Below are positions 1 to 5,584 of a stretch of 6,053 nt of DNA, piece by piece. This stretch comes from Desulfuromusa sp. (GTDB lineage Bacteria; Desulfobacterota; Desulfuromonadia; Desulfuromonadales; Geopsychrobacteraceae), in contig JAOZMV010000103.1 of assembly GCA_029934095.1 (NCBI GenBank), forward strand, positions 1-6,053. The letters run 5' to 3'. Made by a program: the position numbers and the translations under genes. The notes below the pieces were generated by a model. It made no database searches and was not told the DNA's origin. It worked only from the letters and a program-made list of their open reading frames with translations. Within the stretch, counting starts at the first letter, position 1; each line of letters begins with the position of its first letter.

Positions 1-108
1 CATTGACTATGCAATAAGGAATATTTATTTGTTAAAGAATATTAGTTTGGGTCTGGTTATCTCTGACCCGGATGTTGATTAGTATTCATCCTGAAACTCC
101 GGATGGAG
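1..108. other. Left edge, downstream of the Sel1 gene
   Basis: AT-rich DNA with no supportable gene. GGGTC (49-53) and GACCC (65-69) can form a five-pair stem with an 11-nt loop on the Sel1-gene transcript, but no U-run follows, so it is at best a weak terminator. GGATG occurs at 70-74 and again at 101-105, and either copy can pair with CATCC at 87-91. Confidence 0.35.
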
Positions 109-1248
109 CTAGAGTGACTCCCAGAACTCAGCCGCCTCTTTCCAGCGGAAGGCTTCGTCCATATCCAGAGGAACTCCTCTGCCGGTAGAGTACATAACCC
201 CGAGGCAGTACTGGGCTTTTGTGTGTCCCTGATCGGCTGCGGAAGTCAGCCATTTTTTACCTTCCAAAGCACTTTTTTCGACCCCTTTACCGTTGAGGTA
301 CATGATTCCCAGATTATATTGGGCATCAGCATTTCCGGCATTGGCCGCTTCCAGCCACCAATGATAGGCCAGTTGATAATCCTGTGCCGTACCAATTCCC
401 TTAACAAAATGTTGTCCCAAAAGAACCTGAGAACGCTGGTGTCCACGGGTTGCAGCTTGTTTGAGCAGGACAACTGCCGAAGTGGGGTCGCGTACCTCCT
501 CACTACTGGAACTGAGTAATTTCCCCAAGTTATAAATGGCATCAAGATAGTTCTGCTCGGCAGCTTTCTGTAGCCATTGCCGTGCTTCTGTATAGCTTTG
601 TAGAACCCCGGTCCCTCTGGCATACATCATGCCTAAATGGTATTGAGCGGTGGGCAATCCTTGCTCTGCTGCCTGGCGCAACCATTGGCGGGCTTTGGAA
701 TAATTCTTTTTTACCCCCTTACCGACCAGATACATGTGTCCAAGGGTAAACTGAACTTTGGAATTTCCTTGATCGGCGGCCATTCCCCACCAGCGTTTGG
801 CTTCGATAAAGTCTTTTGGGACACCATGCCCTTTCGCGTACATCAGTCCAAGGTTGTATTGAGCGTCTGAATAATTTTGATCGGCGGCTTTACGAAACCA
901 GTGGAGAGCCTGATCATAATCTGCCGGAACGCCGCGACCCTTGATATAGATCTGGCCAGCTATATTTTGTGCGCGCTCATATCCCAGTTCGGCAGATTGC
1001 AGGTAGTATTTTGCCGCTTCTGCCGGATTTTCTGTGGTTCCTGTCCCTTTATCATACATCCGACCAAGCATGAATATTGCCCTGGGATGGCGATGTTGAG
1101 CCGCTAGCCGGAACCACTTCATTGCTTCGGAGAAGGACTTTTCTACCCCCTTACCCTGATAGTAGTTCATCCCCAGTTGATAATGTGATTGTGCCATATC
1201 TGTCATCAGGAACCTTTTTGACTTCTGGGAGACTGTCGGACTATCCAT
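109..1248 (-). CDS. Sel1-repeat (SLR) solenoid protein
   Basis: A 379-residue protein built almost wholly from Sel1-like repeats, the TPR-related helical hairpins that act as protein-protein adaptors. From residue 18 it divides into ten units: nine of exactly 36 residues and a last one of 38 that includes the C-terminus. Most units follow the pattern A-Q-Y-x-L-G-x-M-Y-x-x-G-x-G-V, about eight variable residues, then E-A-x-x-W-x-x-x-A-A-x-Q-G. Unit 7 (about residues 234-269) has lost the GxGV turn and carries four serines instead, so it is degenerate. Unit 10 is shortened in its second helix and ends with the protein. There is no signal peptide, lipobox or membrane segment, so a cytoplasmic location is inferred, unlike many bacterial Sel1 proteins. 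The start is uncertain. The ATG at 1248 has no visible SD, whereas the in-frame ATG at 1206 (365 aa, beginning MTDMAQ) has AAAGG six bases upstream and removes only non-repeat residues. The partner is unknown, and the neighbouring genes do not suggest one. Confidence 0.93.
   Translation of the reverse strand: MDSPTVSQKSKRFLMTDMAQSHYQLGMNYYQGKGVEKSFSEAMKWFRLAAQHRHPRAIFMLGRMYDKGTGTTENPAEAAKYYLQSAELGYERAQNIAGQIYIKGRGVPADYDQALHWFRKAADQNYSDAQYNLGLMYAKGHGVPKDFIEAKRWWGMAADQGNSKVQFTLGHMYLVGKGVKKNYSKARQWLRQAAEQGLPTAQYHLGMMYARGTGVLQSYTEARQWLQKAAEQNYLDAIYNLGKLLSSSSEEVRDPTSAVVLLKQAATRGHQRSQVLLGQHFVKGIGTAQDYQLAYHWWLEAANAGNADAQYNLGIMYLNGKGVEKSALEGKKWLTSAADQGHTKAQYCLGVMYSTGRGVPLDMDEAFRWKEAAEFWESL
1213..1217 (-). 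promoter_or_regulatory. Candidate RBS favouring the internal Sel1-protein start at 1206
   Basis: Read on the minus strand, AAAGG lies six bases before the ATG at 1206-1204. The longer start at 1248 is preceded by a pyrimidine/purine mix with no GGAG-like stretch. This makes the 365-residue form at least as likely as the 379-residue form. Confidence 0.4.
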
Positions 1249-1288
1249 GAACTGGCTGCAAATCCGTTTGTTTGGCTCAGTTTTCAGC

Positions 1289-1301
1289 TCGGATCGTCCG
1301 A
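1289..1301. promoter_or_regulatory. Second short palindrome in Sel1-gene leader
   Basis: TCGGA and TCCGA flank a TCG centre, giving a 13-bp perfect inverted repeat about 20 bp downstream (in the direction of Sel1-gene transcription) of the TTAACT palindrome. It could be a protein site or a small RNA hairpin in the 5' leader. No function can be assigned. Confidence 0.25.
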
Positions 1302-1309
1302 AAGATTGA

Positions 1310-1324
1310 TTAACTGTAAGTTAA
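1310..1324. promoter_or_regulatory. Perfect palindrome in Sel1-gene leader, candidate operator
   Basis: TTAACT and AGTTAA form a perfect inverted repeat around a GTA centre (15 bp in all). If the candidate promoter at 1337-1364 is real, the site would cover roughly +6 to +20 of the Sel1-gene transcript, a typical position for a repressor site. No known regulator's consensus is recognised, and AT-rich DNA can yield such a palindrome by chance. Confidence 0.35.
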
Positions 1325-1336
1325 ATTTAATGACCT

Positions 1337-1364
1337 ACTATACACTAAAATAGTTTTTTTTCAG
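1337..1364 (-). promoter_or_regulatory. Candidate sigma70-type promoter for the Sel1 gene
   Basis: On the minus strand, CTGAAA (1364-1359, four of six matches to TTGACA) and TATAGT (1342-1337, five of six to TATAAT) are separated by 16 bp that are mostly A and T. Transcription would begin near 1330, leaving a leader of about 80 to 125 nt depending on which ATG is used. The promoter lies just downstream of the terminator assigned to the preceding glycosyltransferase gene, which supports a separate unit for the Sel1 gene. Confidence 0.4.
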
Positions 1365-1366
1365 AG

Positions 1367-1406
1367 AAAAAACATCCCTAATGTTAAATAAATATTATTA
1401 GAGACG
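1367..1406 (-). terminator. Rho-independent terminator after the GT39 gene
   Basis: In the minus-strand transcript, CGUCUCUAAU (from 1406 to 1397) pairs with AUUAGGGAUG (from 1382 to 1373). This gives a ten-pair stem with two G-U pairs around a 14-nt AU-rich loop, followed directly by six U residues (1372-1367). It begins about 47 bp beyond the stop codon of the glycosyltransferase gene. The stem is only moderately GC-rich, so efficiency may be partial, but its position between two genes and the U-run make the assignment reasonable. Confidence 0.6.
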
Positions 1407-1452
1407 GTAGGGACTTTACAAATAACAGATCAGCAAATTTTTACTGGATTCA

Positions 1453-3090
1453 TTATTTGATTTGAAGTGGGTTTTCTCCCTCTGGTTCGGGTATCGATTT
1501 GCAAAGATAAGCGGAATACTTACGTTGAATAAAAGCTGGTTCACACTGGTACGAATAGGTTTCGCTAAAAAGCTCAAGTGTTTTCTTGCGAGTCACAACA
1601 AACAGTTCGGGGTGATCAGTCAGAAATGCTTTGAGCTCCTTATTGTTTGAAAGATACCAGGGACGATAACTGATTTCGGGTTGAAACTGAATCTCCCGTT
1701 TACGAGAAAGGGCCATGACTGCCAGGTGATTGCGGTAAAAAGAGAGCGATGGCAGATAGCCACGAAACACCAGTGTCTCCATGCGCTGTTCCGGATCACG
1801 GCGGTTTAACTCCGCTGCCATTTGTTGGTATCCGCGCATCTGCGGTCCGGCAATACCCGCTCCCCAGATACCGACGCCGCTGAGAAAAACCATGAGCACG
1901 ACGATCCATCCCCAGTATGATTCGCGGCGGCGAACTGACCAGATCTGCCACCACAATATGAATCCCACCAATCCTGCCAACACCAGCCAGGCTGAGACCC
2001 CTCGAAGCGGTGGATAAATAAACCCTGCTATTGCAGGAGCCAGTGCCAGTAGTAACAACAGCCAGGCGATCAGGTTGCGTAATCGGGGCATGCTGTCTCG
2101 AGCCAACATCCCGGCGGTCAATATTGCACAACTGCCATAAAATGGGAGGATGTAGGTGGCATGCTTTCCCTTGACCAAGGAGAAGACCAGCATTGGTAGA
2201 GCAATATATAACAGTAGAGGTTTTAACTGCTCCGACAGTTTTTTCCAGTTCCAGAGCCCCTTGAGTAGAAATAAAGTATAGGGGAAAAAAGTTACGGCAA
2301 AGATGTAGAAAAAATACCAGGGAGGTTCATAGCGTTGGAACCGGTCGGTTATGACGCGATCGACCGTTTGCACTTTGAGGAAATATTCGAGCAGTCCGGG
2401 GTTCTTGATGACCACAATCAAGTACCAGGGAAGTGCGATCAGGAAGAAAGCTGCGGACGTAATAGCCACCTCACGCCAGCTGAATAAGTGTCGGTGGTGA
2501 GAGTCGAACAGTTTAGCGACCAATCCCGGTAACAGGGTGAAGAGAAAGATTATGGGGCCCTTTACGGCAAAGCCAAGACCGAGAAAAACACCATAGAACA
2601 GGGCGTTGTGCCACCCACGGGTACCGAAGGCCTGCCGTAGCAGGTAGAATTGAGCCGCAACCACACAGGTCACGAGATAGATTTCTGTTGACGCGAGTCT
2701 GGAAACAACCAGAAACAACAGCGAGGAGCTGAAGATGTAACTCGCCAGTAGCGCCTGTTTCTCATTTCTCAACAGCATACAGGCGGTGCGATACAGGTAG
2801 AATACTGCCAGAACAGCTGCCAGCACACAGAAGAAGCGGGCACCGAAGTTGTTCAAACCAAAAATCTTGAAGCCTGCTGCTGTCAGCCAGTAGGCCAGTG
2901 GGGGTTTGTGGAAATGTTTGATGGCGTTAAAGTGTGGTTCGAGATAATTTCCGGAAACTATCATCTCCCGGGCAATCTCAGCGTAGCGCGCCTCGGTACT
3001 TTCCATCAGCGGCATCGACCCCGCTGGCAATAGCAACAGCAGGGTGAAGCCGAACAGCAGCAGTGTCCTGTTAGCAGTACGAGTCAGCAC
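1453..3090 (-). CDS. ArnT/PMT-like GT39 membrane glycosyltransferase
   Basis: A 545-residue polytopic protein of the GT39/PMT superfamily (GT-C fold). Relatives such as ArnT use a polyprenyl-phosphate sugar and transfer the sugar to a lipid or protein on the periplasmic side of the inner membrane. Visible marks are TM1 at about residues 8-24; a first periplasmic loop with EARYAEIAREM (33-43) and HKPPLAYW (61-68), both close to ArnT; RLASTE (131-136); VKGP (176-179); PPWYFF near 256-261; and KGKHATYILPF (307-317), the counterpart of ArnT's late TYILP motif. About a dozen membrane segments reach to residue ~410, followed by a soluble C-terminal domain (~415-545). The acidic pair written D-E in ArnT and PMTs reads T32-E33 here, with another Glu at 30. 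The start is GTG at 3090: an in-frame stop lies 18 bp upstream, and AGGG sits at fair spacing. No arn or other lipid A genes are adjacent, so donor and acceptor are unknown. Confidence 0.9.
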   Translation of the reverse strand: MLTRTANRTLLLFGFTLLLLLPAGSMPLMESTEARYAEIAREMIVSGNYLEPHFNAIKHFHKPPLAYWLTAAGFKIFGLNNFGARFFCVLAAVLAVFYLYRTACMLLRNEKQALLASYIFSSSLLFLVVSRLASTEIYLVTCVVAAQFYLLRQAFGTRGWHNALFYGVFLGLGFAVKGPIIFLFTLLPGLVAKLFDSHHRHLFSWREVAITSAAFFLIALPWYLIVVIKNPGLLEYFLKVQTVDRVITDRFQRYEPPWYFFYIFAVTFFPYTLFLLKGLWNWKKLSEQLKPLLLYIALPMLVFSLVKGKHATYILPFYGSCAILTAGMLARDSMPRLRNLIAWLLLLLALAPAIAGFIYPPLRGVSAWLVLAGLVGFILWWQIWSVRRRESYWGWIVVLMVFLSGVGIWGAGIAGPQMRGYQQMAAELNRRDPEQRMETLVFRGYLPSLSFYRNHLAVMALSRKREIQFQPEISYRPWYLSNNKELKAFLTDHPELFVVTRKKTLELFSETYSYQCEPAFIQRKYSAYLCKSIPEPEGENPLQIK

Positions 3091-3151
3091 TTTTACCCTG
3101 CTTTGCAGTTATTTTGTAGCGTGTCTCAATAAAAAAATCTTTGTCGTTCAT
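3071..3151 (-). CDS. Small ORF (26 aa) overlapping the GT39 start, possible leader peptide
   Basis: On the minus strand, an ATG at 3151 preceded by GGAGG with a 4-nt gap opens 26 codons (beginning MNDKDFFIETRYK), ending in TAA at 3073-3071. The stop lies inside the glycosyltransferase gene, so the two frames overlap by 20 bp around the GTG at 3090. Its SD is stronger than that of the glycosyltransferase gene itself. Ribosomes ending the small ORF could therefore feed the GTG start (translational coupling), or the ORF could be a regulatory leader. The peptide is charged, has no membrane segment and matches no family I know. It could also be a chance ORF behind a chance GGAGG, or a remnant of an N-terminal extension. 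A single shift in frame between 3091 and 3108 would join it to the glycosyltransferase. Confidence 0.35.
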   Translation of the reverse strand: MNDKDFFIETRYKITAKQGKSADSYC

Positions 3152-3267
3152 GATCCCTCCGGCTCAAGATCCAAATGTCAGTTTCATCAATGCAGATAAA
3201 GTAGCAGAAGGGCAAACAGTCTGCAAATTCTTCTGAGAGGTTCTGGTTTTTTGTTGTAGAGCTCAGG
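3152..3267. other. Gap between LysE-family and GT39 genes
   Basis: This stretch holds the GGAGG site of the small ORF (3160-3156) and a hairpin in which GCAGA (3204-3208) faces TCTGC (3220-3224) without a following U-run. It also holds a poor promoter candidate on the minus strand, TTGCAG then 17 bp then TACTTT. I see no convincing terminator for the exporter gene, so read-through into the glycosyltransferase gene is possible. Confidence 0.4.
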
Positions 3268-3894
3268 TTATTTATTGTCTAAAAGCAGTTTTGTACCAAA
3301 AACAATAAATGCAGCACCGGCAAAACCCTGTATCCGGTTTTGTATTTGTCCATAATGAGTACTTATTTTTTCAGATGAGAAGAGGAAAACAACGATTGAA
3401 TACCAGAGAAGTGATATTAAGGTCATCAGTATGATACTCAGTATGCCGATCAACAATGATGGTTCTTTGGGGAGTGCTGATGCAAATATACTTGTGATAA
3501 ATATGGCGGTTTTTGGATTTAAAAGATTGGTTGTTAATCCTGTTTGCCAACTGTTAAATAGTTTTTGCTGCCTGGATTGCGGTTCGTGAACTTTTGTGGT
3601 GGATCTGTAAAAACTGATAACCGATTTTATTCCAAGATAAATGAGATAACTGCCACCGGCAACTTTTAAAGTGATGTAAAACCAAGGTGATACAGTGAAA
3701 AGATAGGCAATCCCGAAATAGCCAACGACTGCCCAGATTATTGTTCCCGTGCATGTCCCCAGAACGGTAAACATACCGGATAATCGTGAATGATTGACCG
3801 TTGTCTGTACTGTAATCAACAAGTTAGGCCCAGGGGTGATAACTGCAATGCTCCAAATTGATACCACACTTAATAGCGCAATTGTTGTGTTCAT
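3268..3894 (-). CDS. LysE/RhtB-family amino-acid exporter
   Basis: A 208-residue inner-membrane protein of the LysE/RhtB translocator family, at the usual length. Members export amino acids or derivatives such as lysine, arginine, threonine or homoserine lactone, driven by the proton motive force. Family marks are ITPGPN (19-24) after the first hydrophobic helix, the GTCTGTIIW stretch (46-54), KVAGGSYLIYLGIK (77-90) in the third helix, TNLLNPKTA (122-130) before the fourth helix, and GAAFIVFGTKLLL (193-205) in the last. About six membrane helices are visible. The ATG at 3894 fits the family N-terminus, although no good SD precedes it. The gene is divergent from a LysR regulator, the arrangement seen for lysE/lysG and many RhtB genes, so that regulator probably controls it. 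Sampled rows are about 36% GC against about 50% in the glycosyltransferase gene, which may mean separate acquisition. The substrate cannot be read from sequence. Confidence 0.94.
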   Translation of the reverse strand: MNTTIALLSVVSIWSIAVITPGPNLLITVQTTVNHSRLSGMFTVLGTCTGTIIWAVVGYFGIAYLFTVSPWFYITLKVAGGSYLIYLGIKSVISFYRSTTKVHEPQSRQQKLFNSWQTGLTTNLLNPKTAIFITSIFASALPKEPSLLIGILSIILMTLISLLWYSIVVFLFSSEKISTHYGQIQNRIQGFAGAAFIVFGTKLLLDNK

Positions 3895-3932
3895 GGTTTG
3901 TATTTAAAATCCCAAGGTGAAAGGTTAAAATT

Positions 3933-3957
3933 GTTCTGACCTGTTGGCAGGATGAAC
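3933..3957. promoter_or_regulatory. Imperfect inverted repeat upstream of the exporter gene
   Basis: Two nested pairs of arms lie 39 to 63 bp before the exporter ATG. The outer arms are GTTC (3933-3936) and GAAC (3954-3957); the inner arms are CCTG (3940-3943) and CAGG (3948-3951), around a TTGG centre. The site may be an operator or a leader hairpin. It does not match a LysR box pattern, so a second regulator or an RNA role would be needed. Confidence 0.25.
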
Positions 3958-4040
3958 CATCACAGATCCGGTTGAGCTCGATATCCGGCATGCTACTGCT
4001 CAAAAGATATCATTACAAATAAAATAAAAAGATAGTATCG

Positions 4041-4055
4041 ATCATAGAAAGTGAT
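4041..4055. promoter_or_regulatory. LysR-type binding box (ATC-N9-GAT)
   Basis: ATC at 4041-4043 and GAT at 4053-4055 are nine bases apart, which also satisfies the T-N11-A core of LysR-family sites and the classical NodD-type ATC-N9-GAT form. It lies 11 bp before the preferred ATG of the regulator gene, where binding would suit autorepression and, looking the other way, control of the divergent exporter gene. A weak minus-strand promoter, TCGATA then 18 bp then TGTAAT (-10 at 4017-4012), would put this box next to its -35 element. The link to this regulator is inferred from position. Confidence 0.45.
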
Positions 4056-4065
4056 ATCATGGCTT

Positions 4066-4932
4066 ATGGAAATTAGTGAACTAAAAATATTCCTGGCGGT
4101 TGCCAAACAAGGGAGTATCTCCAGGGCTGCAGAAGAGATCCATTGTGTCCAATCCAATGTTACGGCTCGTGTCAAGCAGTTGGAGGAACGTCTTGGGGTC
4201 ATACTATTTTATCGCAAGAGCAGAGGTGTAACTCTGACCACGTCTGGACATCAGCTTCTGGATTATGCTGAACGGATCATCCGTCTTGTCAATGAGGCAG
4301 AAGCTGCTGTCAGCAATCAAAATGAGCCGAACGGCAGACTGTTGATCGGGACGATGGAGACAACTGCAGCCGTTCGTCTGCCCCCGCTACTGGCCGCTTA
4401 TCACCATTCCTACCCCCAGGTTGAACTGCATCTGTTGACCGGCACATCAGAGGAATCATTAAAGCGCCTGATTGATTACCAGGTCGATGGTGCTCTGGTC
4501 TCAGGTCGAGTGACTCACGCTGCTCTTGTTGCTGAAAAAGCCTATGAGGAAGAGCTGATCCTTGTAGCGCCACCTTCTGTAAATTCTCTTGAGCAGGTCA
4601 ACATCTTGAAAATTCTGGTTTTTCGGATGGGATGCACCTACAGGGGGCAACTGGAGAGCTGGTTAAAAGAGACCGGGAGGCGTCCCTATCAGGTTATCGA
4701 ATTTGGATCGGTTGAGGGTATTCTTGGTTGTATTTCTGCGGGTATGGGGATCAGTTTTTTGCCTCGCTCAGTGGTCGAACGACCACACTTTCAAAGCAAC
4801 TACTCACTCCACTCCTTACCAGGGGATTTCGGCAACATGACCACCTGGTTTGTCCGGCGCCGTCGTGAAGAGCCCAGTAAGGCATTATTGGCATTCAGAA
4901 ATTTAATAATTCCGCTATCAGTTCCTCATTGA
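4066..4932 (+). CDS. LysR-type transcriptional regulator, PtrR/YneJ-like
   Basis: A DNA-binding regulator with the standard LysR layout. Residues 1-60 hold the winged helix-turn-helix (ELKIFLAVAKQGSISRAAEE, then QSNVTARVKQLEERLG), about 61-88 the linker helix, and about 89-285 the two-lobed effector-binding domain. At 288 residues it has normal length. The stretches GTMETTAAVRLPPLLAAY (95-112), CTYRGQLESWL (190-200) and SAGMGISFLPRSVVE (224-238) resemble, from recall, the PtrR/YneJ and GltR subgroup, which in enterobacteria serves putrescine and GABA use. The effector here is unknown. The ATG at 4066 was chosen because the product then begins MEISELKIF, as family members do. A GTG at 4051 would add five residues and overlap the LysR box. 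Neither start has a strong SD. The gene is divergent from the exporter gene, its likely target, and its last 15 bp overlap the end of the channel gene on the other strand. Confidence 0.94.
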   Translation: MEISELKIFLAVAKQGSISRAAEEIHCVQSNVTARVKQLEERLGVILFYRKSRGVTLTTSGHQLLDYAERIIRLVNEAEAAVSNQNEPNGRLLIGTMETTAAVRLPPLLAAYHHSYPQVELHLLTGTSEESLKRLIDYQVDGALVSGRVTHAALVAEKAYEEELILVAPPSVNSLEQVNILKILVFRMGCTYRGQLESWLKETGRRPYQVIEFGSVEGILGCISAGMGISFLPRSVVERPHFQSNYSLHSLPGDFGNMTTWFVRRRREEPSKALLAFRNLIIPLSVPH

Positions 4933-5571
4933 ATCAGCCACATGCATCCCCACCAGGCGGGCGACAAGGACGGCCATATAGGTCTGGCCGATGATCCCTT
5001 CGAGCATTGAAAGTGATCGGGCCATACCTGAAATCGGCGTAATATCCCCATAACCGATTGTGGTTAAGGTGATGAAACTGTAATACATAAATGAAGGGCC
5101 ACCTGCTCCCACCAGATGATCAGGGATGTTGAACGAGCCGGGGACAAAAAGGTCAACAAGCGTATAGCCAAAGCTCCATATTGTCCCAAGCAGCAAGTAG
5201 ACGACCAATGCTGCCGAAATGACTCCCGAGGTCACGTTGCGGGAAGAAAATACAAAAGATAAAATTGTTCCGGCAATCAAAGTAAAATAGAGGATGCCGG
5301 AAATGCTACCGACAATTTCCATTTGGGGCAGGTTAAGTTTGGGAAAGTCAATCCAGATTGAGAGCAGCATGGGGATCGAGAGAATGATAGCGATCCACGG
5401 AGTGAGCTTACGGCGGCTGACGGCAAAGCAACCAATAATGAGTATCAGCGATAATGCGATATCAAAAACCATCCGTATGGTTCTGAAGTCCTCAAGGAGT
5501 GGGGCTAAAAAAATCATTAATAACAGGATGATCAGTAATGAATGAAAGCGATATGGTGCTATTGAATTCAT
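4918..5571 (-). CDS. Two-pore-helix-type potassium ion channel (Ion_trans_2 family)
   Basis: A 217-residue inner-membrane channel. The selectivity filter TTIGYGD (170-176) is canonical for K+ channels. It follows a pore helix (FMYYSFITL, 161-169) and precedes the inner helix (about 186-208, ending ARLVGMHV). Upstream are about five hydrophobic segments, near residues 10-26, 36-51, 58-74, 87-108 and 116-141. This gives a six-helix layout, but no helix shows the regularly spaced arginines of a voltage sensor. The protein stops about ten residues after the inner helix, so the cytoplasmic RCK/TrkA-N or cyclic-nucleotide domain found in many prokaryotic channels is absent. A tetramer is expected from the family. 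The ATG at 5571 has AGGAG eight bases upstream. The alkyltransferase gene ends 12 bp before it, so the two are likely co-transcribed. No terminator is visible after it; transcription would run into the antisense of the LysR gene. Confidence 0.93.
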   Translation of the reverse strand: MNSIAPYRFHSLLIILLLMIFLAPLLEDFRTIRMVFDIALSLILIIGCFAVSRRKLTPWIAIILSIPMLLSIWIDFPKLNLPQMEIVGSISGILYFTLIAGTILSFVFSSRNVTSGVISAALVVYLLLGTIWSFGYTLVDLFVPGSFNIPDHLVGAGGPSFMYYSFITLTTIGYGDITPISGMARSLSMLEGIIGQTYMAVLVARLVGMHVADSMRN

Positions 5572-5579
5572 CTGTATTT

Positions 5580-5584
5580 CTCCT
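5580..5584 (-). promoter_or_regulatory. RBS of the channel gene, touching the upstream stop codon
   Basis: AGGAG on the minus strand, eight bases before the channel ATG. Its first A is the last base of the alkyltransferase TGA (5586-5584). A ribosome terminating on the first gene is therefore placed right on the initiation site of the second, which suggests coupled translation. Confidence 0.75.

Noticed and set aside
82..150. Frameshift at the end of the Sel1 gene, suggested by the shortened tenth repeat
   Set aside because: Another frame stays open past the stop (to about 58), but its product shows no Sel1 pattern, so the natural C-terminus is the simpler reading.
223..1107. Several plus-strand and minus-strand open frames inside the Sel1 gene
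   Set aside because: They lie opposite or out of frame with ten clear Sel1 repeats, lack family features and exist because the 36-residue repeat keeps stop codons away in shadow frames.
112..1197. Possible DNA tandem repeat or CRISPR-like array with a 108-bp period
   Set aside because: The period is that of the protein repeat. The DNA units differ at many positions and there is no constant repeat with variable spacers.
1781..2131. Plus and minus open frames inside the glycosyltransferase gene
   Set aside because: They overlap a frame with strong GT39 motifs and have low-complexity, unrecognisable products.
3192..3224. GCAGA/TCTGC stem as terminator of the exporter gene
   Set aside because: Only five pairs, a large loop and no U-run after it on the minus strand.
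3993..4202. Minus-strand 69-codon frame upstream of and across the start of the regulator
   Set aside because: It overlaps the LysR helix-turn-helix coding region and has no recognisable product.
5294..5545. Plus-strand frame opposite the channel gene
   Set aside because: It is antisense to well-supported membrane segments, with no SD or family match.
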